DNA of 15,697 bases from Methanosarcinales archaeon (GTDB taxonomy: Archaea; Halobacteriota; Methanosarcinia; Methanosarcinales; Methanogasteraceae). Below the pieces are notes generated by a model. It had not been told where the DNA came from. It saw only the letters and a program-made list of their open reading frames with translations, and did no database searches. A program made the translations under genes and the position numbers. Location: NCBI GenBank assembly GCA_030672345.1, contig DAOVGO010000093.1, positions 1 to 15,697 on the forward strand, in the 5' to 3' direction. How positions within the stretch are numbered: the first letter of the stretch is position 1; each line of letters starts with the position of its first letter. This document shows, in pieces, positions 7,344-14,132 of the stretch.

Positions 7344-8093
7344 TCATTCTTCCTGCATAAAGATCTTAATCGAACATAGAATCATGAAAATCCCAAAAGC
7401 GATTTGTAATGTGGTTGCAGGCAGGATATTTGCAGCAATGGCGCCAAAAACCGCTCCGATCACGGATGCAGGGATCAGGAATTTTATTGCTTCGGTATCT
7501 ATGTTATTGAATTTCTTGTGGAATGTCGCTCCTGCAAGGGTAGTTGGCAGAATAACCGTTAACGAAGTGGCGACCGCTTCGTGTATCGACAGCCCGAAGA
7601 ACAGGTTTAACACCGGAACCATTATCACACCCCCACCTATGCCAAATAGAGCGGAAGCCGAACCAGTAACCAGTCCCAGAATTGCCAGCAGGGGGTAGGC
7701 ACTGGTATTTGAAACCGCTTCGGCAGGAAAATTTATTATCCCTATTAATTTTAATCCTACAAATAATAAGAGCGAGGCAAATAATTTTGTTAATAGTTTG
7801 CTACTCATCTTATTTGCCAGTTCTGCGCCGAACTTTGCACCGATGATCGATCCCATAATGATAAATAACGCGATGAGGAATTTGATATTGCCGCTTTTTA
7901 TGATGTAGTGCACTATTATTCCAACAAACGCAGTGGGAACTATCACTGCTAACGAAGTGCCGATGGATCTCTTTATTCCGTAATTAAAGAAGAGTATCAA
8001 CGCGGAAACCAGGATCGCGCCTCCGCCGATGCCCAGGGCAGCGCTGCAGAACCCTGCAATGAGACCCGGAAGCAGCAGATTGAGATTCTTCAT
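7344..8093 (-). CDS. TauE/SafE-family membrane transporter
   Basis: The product is a 249-residue, very hydrophobic protein with about seven to eight membrane helices arranged as two similar halves. Each half begins with the family's glycine signature (L-G-I-G-G-G at about 20-25 and F-G-I-G-G-G at about 150-155). TauE/SafE proteins (formerly DUF81) export small sulfur- or carbon-containing anions such as sulfite, sulfoacetate or isethionate. The substrate here cannot be read from sequence. The gene is far more AT-rich than its neighbours (about 25 % GC in the 7741-7800 line), which suggests later acquisition. The start at 8093 has no clear Shine-Dalgarno sequence, but an AT-rich element sits about 31 bases upstream. 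Confidence 0.92.
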   Translation of the reverse strand: MKNLNLLLPGLIAGFCSAALGIGGGAILVSALILFFNYGIKRSIGTSLAVIVPTAFVGIIVHYIIKSGNIKFLIALFIIMGSIIGAKFGAELANKMSSKLLTKLFASLLLFVGLKLIGIINFPAEAVSNTSAYPLLAILGLVTGSASALFGIGGGVIMVPVLNLFFGLSIHEAVATSLTVILPTTLAGATFHKKFNNIDTEAIKFLIPASVIGAVFGAIAANILPATTLQIAFGIFMILCSIKIFMQEE

Positions 8094-8120
8094 CAGATGG
8101 TCTACTGTGACGAAATCGTG

Positions 8121-8127
8121 TAAAAAC
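8121..8127 (-). promoter_or_regulatory. Possible TATA element for the TauE/SafE gene
   Basis: GTTTTTA on the minus strand is centred about 31 bases before the ATG at 8093, compatible with a short-leader or leaderless archaeal message. It is the best candidate in the 107-bp divergent gap but a weak match. Confidence 0.25.
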
Positions 8128-8158
8128 GTTGCTCGCCCGAATGCGGCGCACTGACAAG

Positions 8159-8167
8159 TATTTTATG
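8159..8167 (+). promoter_or_regulatory. TATA-like element for the gene at 8201
   Basis: TATTTTATG is centred about 38 bases before the ATG at 8201 and predicts a short leader. That leader would hold the purine-rich AAGGGA (8190-8195) about five bases from the ATG, which supports 8201 over in-frame codons further upstream. Confidence 0.4.
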
Positions 8168-8200
8168 TGCATGCGGCACAATTTTAATCAAGGGATATGC

Positions 8201-8878
8201 ATGGCAAGGAAAAAGAAAACCGGCGACGATAAAAAAACGGTCTTCACTCCGGAACTGGACAAAACCATAAAAAAGGGCGGGGCTGCGATCTCAAAGATCC
8301 TGAAGAGCGACCCTGATGGGAGATGTATCCGGGATCTGATCGAGTACCACCTGCGAGAGATCGATGATGGCACACGTGACGATCTTGCGATGGCTCTTGC
8401 TCTGGCGTTTGATGAGGTGGTCGAGCAGACGATAGCGCTTTCGCTATTCACCAATGACCCGCTGGTGCTTGCCGAGTATGAGCGGGTAGGCATGCCCGAT
8501 CGGGTTCTGGCGTTTCTCCGCTATCTTGTTTCGCTCTATGGTGCGAGAGCAGAGGATGCGGCAATCTGTCTGGAGCATCCTGATGGGCTGAAACAGACGC
8601 ACTTCGCTGCCAATTACGACGAAACAGGCACGCCGCGCAGCATCACGATGAAACTCACCAGAGCGGACAACGATTCGATCATCATCACCGACGAACCGGA
8701 TTCGTATCTCTTTTTAGTCTACCAGCTACTTGGGCAGTTAGCTGGCATCGAGCCTCCGGATGCGCCCGATACGAGCATCAAGGACGCACTCGACAGCATC
8801 GGGGGCAAAGTCGATGACAGGGTCAGGGACGGCGCCAGAGATAGCATCAAGGATGGTATCAAAGAACATAAATCGTGA
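8201..8878 (+). CDS. Unrecognised soluble protein (225 aa) coupled to an amidohydrolase
   Basis: I do not recognise this family. The N-terminus is lysine-rich (M-A-R-K-K-K), followed by a mainly helical acidic middle. The C-terminal tail has degenerate charged repeats built on D-S-I-x-D and V-x-D motifs (about residues 185-225) that look amphipathic or coiled. There is no signal peptide, no membrane helix and no metal or nucleotide motif. The start at 8201 is chosen because of AAGGGA at 8190-8195 and a TATA-like element at 8159. Extension upstream would run through the promoter. The stop overlaps the amidohydrolase start as TGATG (8876-8880), so the two genes are translationally linked and probably work together. 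Confidence 0.75.
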   Translation: MARKKKTGDDKKTVFTPELDKTIKKGGAAISKILKSDPDGRCIRDLIEYHLREIDDGTRDDLAMALALAFDEVVEQTIALSLFTNDPLVLAEYERVGMPDRVLAFLRYLVSLYGARAEDAAICLEHPDGLKQTHFAANYDETGTPRSITMKLTRADNDSIIITDEPDSYLFLVYQLLGQLAGIEPPDAPDTSIKDALDSIGGKVDDRVRDGARDSIKDGIKEHKS

Positions 8879-10026
8879 TGAACGAATATTTACTCTCAGG
8901 AAGCATTCTCTGCGGCGATGATTTTGATGTGGTCGAGGGTTACATCTGCATCAGGGATGGTGTGATCGCTGAGGTCTGCGAGGAACCGGGGACCGTGGAT
9001 GCGCGGGCGCACGGCATCGTCGTGCCGTGTTTTGTGAATGCGCACACGCACATCGGCGATTCGGTGTTGAAAGACCCGCAGGTCACAGATATCGCAAGTC
9101 TGGTGCGCCCGCCTGACGGACTCAAGCACCGGGTGCTGCGCATGACCGGCACGCACGATCTCGTGCAGGCGATGCGGGCAAGCATCTTTGATATGGCTGC
9201 AACCGGCACCTGCGCATTCGCGGACTTCAGGGAGGGTGGGTTGCACGGGGTGCAGGCGCTGCAGCAGGCAGCAGACGGCGCTCCTGTGAAGGCTGTGATC
9301 TTTGGCAGACCGGCTGGCATCCGTGATACGGGTGGTGTGGACGTGGCGGGTGTGCCGGACGAGATGGAGGTGGATGGGATGAATGGGGTAGACATGCCAG
9401 ATGAGATCGGTTCGATCATCGACCACGCAGATGGCATCGGGATCAGCAGCACCAATGATTACGAAGACGGGATCGCAGCGGCAATCGCAGAATGCACAAA
9501 GAGATACGGCGGCAGGTTTGCGATCCATGCAGGCGAACTTGATTCGACCGATATCGATGATGCGCTGGCGCTAAACCCAGATCTCCTGATACATCTGACG
9601 CACGCATCGACTGATGACCTTTACCGGGTTTCTGACCATGATATTCCGGTTGTGGTCTGTTTGCAATCGAATCTCCTGACCAGAGTTGGCGTGCCGCCCG
9701 TTGAGGCAATGTTTGCGGTGGATGTGGTGGTTGCTGCCGGAACAGACAACGTGATGTTTGATTCGGTGGATATGTTTGCAGAGATGCGTTTTTTGTCATC
9801 GCTCCTCGCTCTGAGCGAGCAGCAGGTGCTCGGGATGTGCACTCGTGCGGGCGCGGTTGCGCTCGGTCTGAACTGCGGGGCAATCGTTGCCGGGATGGAT
9901 GCGAGTGTGATGGTGCTTGATAAGGGTTCTTACAACCTTGTGGGTGCAAGAAACATCCTCAGAAGCGTGGTGCGGCGTGCGAGGGCAGGAGACATCCTGT
10001 TCTGTTCTGGTGGTATGCGTGCGTGA
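8878..10026 (+). CDS. Metal-dependent amidohydrolase (ATZ/TRZ or cytosine-deaminase-like)
   Basis: The product is a 382-residue member of the amidohydrolase superfamily, whose members hydrolyse or deaminate nucleosides, bases and related ring compounds using one bound metal. Metal and catalytic residues are visible in order: H56 and H58 in N-A-H-T-H, H217 in A-I-H-A-G-E, H239 or H242 in L-I-H-L-T-H, and D290 in G-T-D-N. An acidic insertion lies at about residues 153-178. The substrate is not clear; deoxyadenosine or S-adenosylhomocysteine deaminase-like activity is only a guess. ATG at 8878 overlaps the previous stop by one base (TGATG) and is preferred to the GTG one codon earlier. Its 3' end abuts and overlaps the truncated cas6. 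Confidence 0.88.
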   Translation: MNEYLLSGSILCGDDFDVVEGYICIRDGVIAEVCEEPGTVDARAHGIVVPCFVNAHTHIGDSVLKDPQVTDIASLVRPPDGLKHRVLRMTGTHDLVQAMRASIFDMAATGTCAFADFREGGLHGVQALQQAADGAPVKAVIFGRPAGIRDTGGVDVAGVPDEMEVDGMNGVDMPDEIGSIIDHADGIGISSTNDYEDGIAAAIAECTKRYGGRFAIHAGELDSTDIDDALALNPDLLIHLTHASTDDLYRVSDHDIPVVVCLQSNLLTRVGVPPVEAMFAVDVVVAAGTDNVMFDSVDMFAEMRFLSSLLALSEQQVLGMCTRAGAVALGLNCGAIVAGMDASVMVLDKGSYNLVGARNILRSVVRRARAGDILFCSGGMRA

Positions 10027-10710
10027 TGAGTATGCAAGATTGCGCAGCGATAAGCGATGGATTGAGGCTGGCATGCTTCTCGTTCCGTTGCACGTTACAC
10101 AATTCGGTGTGCTCCGTTCAAAAGAATATATCGAACCGATCATGGAGGATGATGGTGTATTTGCGATAACCGCTCCTTATGATCTGACAATTGGTCTTAA
10201 GATAACCGGACTTCCACAGAAGGACTCCTGCAGCAACCTGAATTCTACCTGCTATCCGCCACCGGGAAAGCACGTGCGGAGATGTTAATCGAGCAGATCG
10301 AGATCCTCCCAAAAGAGACGATCGGCGAGGTCTGCGAGTTCAAGGCGATCTCTCCGATCTACGTGAAGACGCAGCGACTGCAGGACGGGCGTCTCCGCGA
10401 TTTCGATCTCTATCCCACGGACGGCAAATTCTACGAGAACCTTCATGCGAATCTTGCTGCCAGATTCAGGGAGTATCGCGGGCATGATGTCAGCCATGAT
10501 CATTTCGAGATTATTGCTACCAGAAATGTGAAGGCAAAGCGGATAAAGATCGCAAATAACTATCGCAGGTGCTCGCTTATGGAATTTGAGGTGCAGGGAA
10601 GTACTGAGTTGCTTGAGTTTGCTTACGAGGCAGGGATCGGCGAAAAGAACGCGATGGGGTTTGGGTGTCTTGAGGTGGCGGGATCTACCCTCGGGTTTCC
10701 CATCTCATAA
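10019..10710 (+). pseudogene. cas6: cas6, 5'-truncated and frameshifted
   Basis: This is the remnant of the CRISPR RNA-processing endoribonuclease Cas6. From 10019 to about 10205 one frame gives family-like text (D-E-Y-A-R-L, then H-V-T-Q-F and F-A-I-T-A-P-Y-D-L). From 10201 onward the frame one base back gives the rest: E-G-L-L-Q-Q-P-E-F-Y-L, then S-P-I-Y-V-K-T, and the glycine-rich G-I-G-E-K-N-A-M-G-F-G near the end that typifies Cas6. A single lost base (or two gained) between 10201 and 10222 explains the break. The usual first 35-40 residues are missing, replaced by the amidohydrolase 3' end. The longest single frame begins at ATG 10282 (142 aa), which has no spaced ribosome site. Assembly error is the main alternative for the frameshift. 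Confidence 0.72.
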
Positions 10711-12084
10711 ATCGTCCAGATCATAAACAAAGAACCCTTTTTTTATGAGTTCGTCTTTACCTTCAACTTTCTTTGCAACAATCCCAAAATACTCCTTGCG
10801 CACATCGTTATTCCACTGAACAAACCTCGATTTTCCTTTCAACTCTTCCAGAATGTTACCTGCTTCTCTTTCATTCAAATTTTTCCATTTACATTCCACA
10901 AAAAAAATTTCGTTTGTATTTTCGTTCAAACAAACCACATCGATCTCAAGTTCCATTCTCTTTCCGCCTTCCCTGTAAAACCCCCACCATCTTCCGGTTT
11001 TCGTGGCTGCAAAGGGGCACAGGCGTCTCGACATCTCCTCCCTTGCCAGTTTTTCAAATTTTCTACCCACGTATGTGTTGAAATCCCTTTTCAAGCTATC
11101 TTCAACGCTTTTGATCTCACCTATCTCGATATCGGACCTGTTGGGCTCAAAGAACACAAAATAGAAGTCAAAAAAGTTATCATCTACGGTATACAGAGTT
11201 TTTTTGCTTTTTATCTCGGTCACAGGGATCTCTTTTTTTATTATGCCAATCCTCATCAGCGATTTCAGATACCGGTCCATGTCAGATGGTTTGATCCCTG
11301 ATTTATCTGATATCTCTGCAACCCTTGTGCGTCCCGAAGCCATGGCAGATAAGATGTTTTTGTAAATATCCGGTTCTCTGAACTCTTCTTTCAGAAGAAA
11401 ATCCACTTCTTCGTAGAGCATCCCCCTCTTCGACAGGATCTGCTCCTTCGCATTTTCAAGCGCAGATTTTTCTGCGTCAAACTTTTCGAGATAAAACGGG
11501 ACACCTCCTAAAATGGAATATATTCTTACAATCTCTTCTTTTGCGTTTCCTGGAAAAAATTCCTTGAGATGCTCGAACTTAAGATGATTAACCTTTATAT
11601 GTCCCGTTTTTCTGCCATAGAGTGGATTTTTGTACCCGAGCAGTTCTTCCATCATGCTTATGGAAGATCCGCAGATTATAAGCATCATCTTCTCATTCTT
11701 CAAAACTTCATCGATGACCTGCTGGAACAACGAGGGAACCGCGTCATCTTTCTCAACAAGGTATGAAAACTCATCAAAAATAATTACAAGCTTTTCTTTC
11801 GATCTTGACACTATGTAAGAAAATATTTCCTCAAGATCTTCCGAAGCAATCTCCGGTTCTCTGAAAAATCTCGCAACTTGCTTTTTAAACCTTTGAACGT
11901 TCGCGGTAGTTCCTGCTTTGTTGCATAAGAAGTACACGTGGGGTATCTCTTTCACAAAATTCTTCAAGAGCTCGGTCTTTCCAATCCGCCTTCTGCCATA
12001 GATTACAATGAAATCAAAGGCTTCTTTACCGTACCGCTCCTTTAAGAAGTCCAGTTCTTCTTCCCTGTCGATAAATAGGAACAT
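10705..12084 (-). CDS. Archaeal AAA ATPase with C-terminal DUF234 nuclease-like domain
   Basis: The product is a 459-residue protein of the archaeal ATPase family (AAA ATPase plus DUF234). It shows Walker A GRRRIGKT (residues 30-37), Walker B V-I-I-F-D-E-F (about 100-106), a winged-helix-like middle, and a C-terminal domain with the E-I-D-V-V...F-V-E-C-K pattern expected of a PD-(D/E)XK nuclease fold. The cellular role is unknown; such genes are numerous, patchy and mobile in archaea. It is much more AT-rich (about 25 % GC at 10861-10920) than flanking cas6 and cas4. It has its own promoter and lies against the cas direction, overlapping the cas6 stop by six bases. This looks like an insertion into the locus. 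Confidence 0.9.
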   Translation of the reverse strand: MFLFIDREEELDFLKERYGKEAFDFIVIYGRRRIGKTELLKNFVKEIPHVYFLCNKAGTTANVQRFKKQVARFFREPEIASEDLEEIFSYIVSRSKEKLVIIFDEFSYLVEKDDAVPSLFQQVIDEVLKNEKMMLIICGSSISMMEELLGYKNPLYGRKTGHIKVNHLKFEHLKEFFPGNAKEEIVRIYSILGGVPFYLEKFDAEKSALENAKEQILSKRGMLYEEVDFLLKEEFREPDIYKNILSAMASGRTRVAEISDKSGIKPSDMDRYLKSLMRIGIIKKEIPVTEIKSKKTLYTVDDNFFDFYFVFFEPNRSDIEIGEIKSVEDSLKRDFNTYVGRKFEKLAREEMSRRLCPFAATKTGRWWGFYREGGKRMELEIDVVCLNENTNEIFFVECKWKNLNEREAGNILEELKGKSRFVQWNNDVRKEYFGIVAKKVEGKDELIKKGFFVYDLDDL

Positions 12085-12104
12085 AATCCTTATGTTTATG
12101 TTCC
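12078..12104. promoter_or_regulatory. Perfect dyad over the ATPase gene start (possible operator)
   Basis: Nine-base perfect arms (GGAACATAA / TTATGTTCC) with a nine-base spacer straddle the ATG at 12084 and the expected transcription start. The arm centres are 18 bases apart, which suits a dimeric DNA-binding protein blocking transcription. A translation-control hairpin in the mRNA is the alternative. Confidence 0.5.
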
Positions 12105-12108
12105 TAAC

Positions 12109-12115
12109 ATATAAG
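12109..12115 (-). promoter_or_regulatory. TATA box of the ATPase-DUF234 gene
   Basis: CTTATAT on the minus strand is centred about 28 bases before the ATG at 12084 and is preceded by a purine-rich GAAAGG (BRE-like). The spacing implies a leaderless message. Confidence 0.6.
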
Positions 12116-12269
12116 CCTTTCAGGATACCTGCGATGTCCTCGTTGTCCGGTTCGGAAACAGGGGTATCTGAAAACCACTGCGCCGGTCGTATTCTGGTGG
12201 CAGGTATGCTGATGTACAGGGAAGGACAGAATCAAAGACCGGATTTGATAGTTACGTGGTGACAAGTGC

Positions 12270-12923
12270 ATGACTGAAACAGAGACCCAACCGGACGAGA
12301 CGGAAACCGGGCATGAAACCGGATGCGAACCAGGATGCGAACACGAGATCGAAATTGAACCTGAACCTGAACTCGAACCTGAAACCGGACCAGAGAACAT
12401 ATACGCGGGAATCCAGTCCGGAGCCGTGCGCATCACTGGTGTTAAGGTCGACTACTACCACATCTGCCACACCAAGCTCTGGCTCTTCTCACACAACATC
12501 ACGCTTGAGTCCGGGCACGAGAACGTAGCGATCGGCAAACAACTGCACGAAGATCGTTATAAACGGGATAAGAAGGATGTCACAATCGATAACACGATAA
12601 GCATAGATTTTGTTCGGCGCGGATCCCGAATCGAGCTTCACGAGGTGAAGAAGACAAAGAAGATGGAGGATGCACACAGGGCGCAGCTACTCTTCTACCT
12701 CTATTATCTAAAACAGAGGGGCGTTTCTGCTGAAGGCGTGATCAACTATCCGCTGATCAGGGAGACTGCGCGGGTCACACTGACGCCTGAAGACGAGGCG
12801 AATCTGCAACGCGACATCGAGGAGATCGAGAGAATCGTGCAGGGGCGTATGCCGCACCCGTTGCGGAAGCGGATCTGTGCGAAGTGCGCATATCTCGAGT
12901 TCTGCTTCTGCGATGAGGTTTGA
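12270..12923 (+). CDS. cas4: Cas4 exonuclease with acidic N-terminal extension
   Basis: The product is Cas4, a RecB-like Fe-S nuclease that trims and orients prespacers for Cas1-Cas2. The core (residues 54-217) has the iron-sulfur cysteines C66 and C203, C206, C212, and the nuclease residues H93, D113, E125 and K127. Residues 1-50 are an unusual hyperacidic tail (repeated E-P, E-T and E-I) encoded by short tandem repeats around GAACCT (12357-12390). Two extra Cys at 19 and 23 lie in that tail. The ATG at 12270 is supported by GGTGA (12258-12262) seven bases upstream. A GTG at codon 53 would give a normal-length Cas4 but lacks a well-spaced ribosome site. cas1 lies about 1.2 kb further on, beyond the inverted toxin-antitoxin pair. 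Confidence 0.9.
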   Translation: MTETETQPDETETGHETGCEPGCEHEIEIEPEPELEPETGPENIYAGIQSGAVRITGVKVDYYHICHTKLWLFSHNITLESGHENVAIGKQLHEDRYKRDKKDVTIDNTISIDFVRRGSRIELHEVKKTKKMEDAHRAQLLFYLYYLKQRGVSAEGVINYPLIRETARVTLTPEDEANLQRDIEEIERIVQGRMPHPLRKRICAKCAYLEFCFCDEV

Positions 12924-12974
12924 GAGATTGATGTGGGGTGAGTGGTTGATGCTTCCGCCAATTTAATATACCAA

Positions 12975-13386
12975 TTATATTATACTTTCTACTATATTCA
13001 AGAATTCTTTTGCTGAATTTAGAGCCGTTCGTGCTTCGTCTTCATCTAAAACAACGTCCAATCCGTAGATCGCACTATGTCTGAACCGCCGGTAGGTATC
13101 CAGCACGTTCGCGTACATACCCATATCTTTATATTTTTCTTTGAGATATTTTGGGACACATTCGTGGCTGCGCTCTTTGATTCCGTCCTTAAACAGCAGT
13201 GCCCGGGCGGCGTGAAACATGGCGGTGTAACTCGAAACGATTACCACCCGGTATCGGTGTATGCGCAGGTTCTCATCTGCATCTTCGATGTTACTCGCAG
13301 AGAGTTCTATGGACCTGTGTTGCGTTTTCCATATCAGGAGTTATCCTCTTCAAAAGCCCTCTTCGGAAGCAGTCCTCGAGTTTCAT
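12975..13386 (-). pseudogene. HEPN-domain (HepT-like) toxin with a one-base frameshift
   Basis: HEPN proteins are small helical RNases or substrates of partner nucleotidyltransferases. Starting from ATG 13386 (ATGA overlap with the upstream nucleotidyltransferase stop), the first frame reads M-K-L-E-D-C-F-R-R-G-L-L-K-R-I and stops at 13291. The next frame continues as H-R-S-I-E-L-S-A-S-N-I-E-D and then the classic A-M-F-H-A-A-R-A-L-L-F helix and the R-H-S-A-I-Y-G motif to the end at 12975. The total length of 412 bases is 137 codons plus one, so one extra base between 13340 and 13294 explains the break. It may be a real inactivation, which would remove a toxin, or a sequence error. The downstream open part alone encodes 90 aa. 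Confidence 0.8.
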
Positions 13387-13955
13387 AACAGCTCGCTCCC
13401 GTAGAGCAGTATGTGATTTCTCATAATACTGCTGTAAAATGCGTCTTTTCGTTCTGCCATAGATTTCCACTGGGATGGTCCAAACACAGACAGACTCACC
13501 TCTTTTCCAAGTTCATTCTCCAGTTCTTCTGCCGCGTCGATGAGTCTATCTCTTCTGCCGGGAGTTATCACCAGAAAGTCAACATCGCTTTTCTCGTCGA
13601 AACTGCCATCCGCATAACTTCCGAAGAGGGCAAGCGATATAATATCCGGATCAATTTTAAGAAATTTTCTTCCCGGGCTCATTTCAGTGATTAAAGCGAT
13701 TCCATACGCTTTTTTCAGTGGAGGTACGACGCAGTGGTCATTGTTCAGTTTATAGAGGTGGGCAAGACCTTTTTCCTCTTTTATCAGAACTCCTTCGGAA
13801 TGAAGCAATTTTACGGCACTGCTGACACTTCCGGGACTTACCTTCAACCGTCTTGCCAGTTCTTTTACATGGACGGACGTACATGGGTTTGCAAGGAAAT
13901 ATGACAGGATCTTCCACTGCACATACCTATTGAATAGTTCAATCAATCGAACCAC
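13383..13955 (-). CDS. HTH-nucleotidyltransferase (MntA-like antitoxin)
   Basis: The product is a 190-residue protein with an N-terminal winged helix-turn-helix (about residues 10-70) and a C-terminal minimal nucleotidyltransferase domain with the motif F-G-S-Y-A-D-G...S-D-V-D (G112-S113, D124, D126). In MNT-HEPN toxin-antitoxin pairs such an enzyme adds AMP to the HEPN partner and silences it. The HTH could also repress the operon. The usual third acidic residue is not evident in E-V-S-L-S-V (152-157). The stop overlaps the HEPN ATG by four bases. The start at GTG 13955 is uncertain: the TTG at 13946 lies about 25 bases from a TATATT and may be the true leaderless start. Confidence 0.87.
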   Translation of the reverse strand: MVRLIELFNRYVQWKILSYFLANPCTSVHVKELARRLKVSPGSVSSAVKLLHSEGVLIKEEKGLAHLYKLNNDHCVVPPLKKAYGIALITEMSPGRKFLKIDPDIISLALFGSYADGSFDEKSDVDFLVITPGRRDRLIDAAEELENELGKEVSLSVFGPSQWKSMAERKDAFYSSIMRNHILLYGSELL

Positions 13956-13981
13956 CGTTCAACACAATATACGACCGTTCA
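13954..13981. promoter_or_regulatory. Direct repeats around the MNT-HEPN promoter
   Basis: ACCGTTCA occurs at 13954-13961 and again at 13974-13981, 20 bases apart and in the same orientation, flanking a TATA-like AATATA (13967-13972). The placement is that expected of an operator for the HTH domain of the nucleotidyltransferase. A second TATA-like TTTTATG (minus strand) lies at about 13985-13991. Confidence 0.4.
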
Positions 13982-14132
13982 GTACATAAAACCTTCGCGG
14001 GGTTTTGCGATAACAGCGGAGTACCCGAATGACATAGAGTAACAGGGTGCAAGAGTAACAGTTATCCACTGCCGGTCGCCAATAAATGTAAGTGTTGGGA
14101 GATTGAGTAATACCAGAAGGAGAGATGCCAGC

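Noticed and set aside
7147..7698. 183-aa plus-strand frame over the TauE gene 3' end and gap
   Set aside because: Antisense to a clear transporter; the part in the gap has no start site or family resemblance.
8129..8200. Upstream extension of the 225-aa protein to 8129
   Set aside because: It would translate through the TATA-like element and past the purine-rich ribosome site that fits ATG 8201.
8896..9949. Long minus-strand frames over the amidohydrolase
   Set aside because: They are antisense of a gene with complete metal-binding motifs; His/Arg/Pro-rich composition is typical of shadows in GC-rich coding DNA.
12936..12990. Terminator between cas4 and HEPN
   Set aside because: Only AT-rich sequence with a weak six-base inverted repeat (AATATA/TATATT); not enough for a terminator call.
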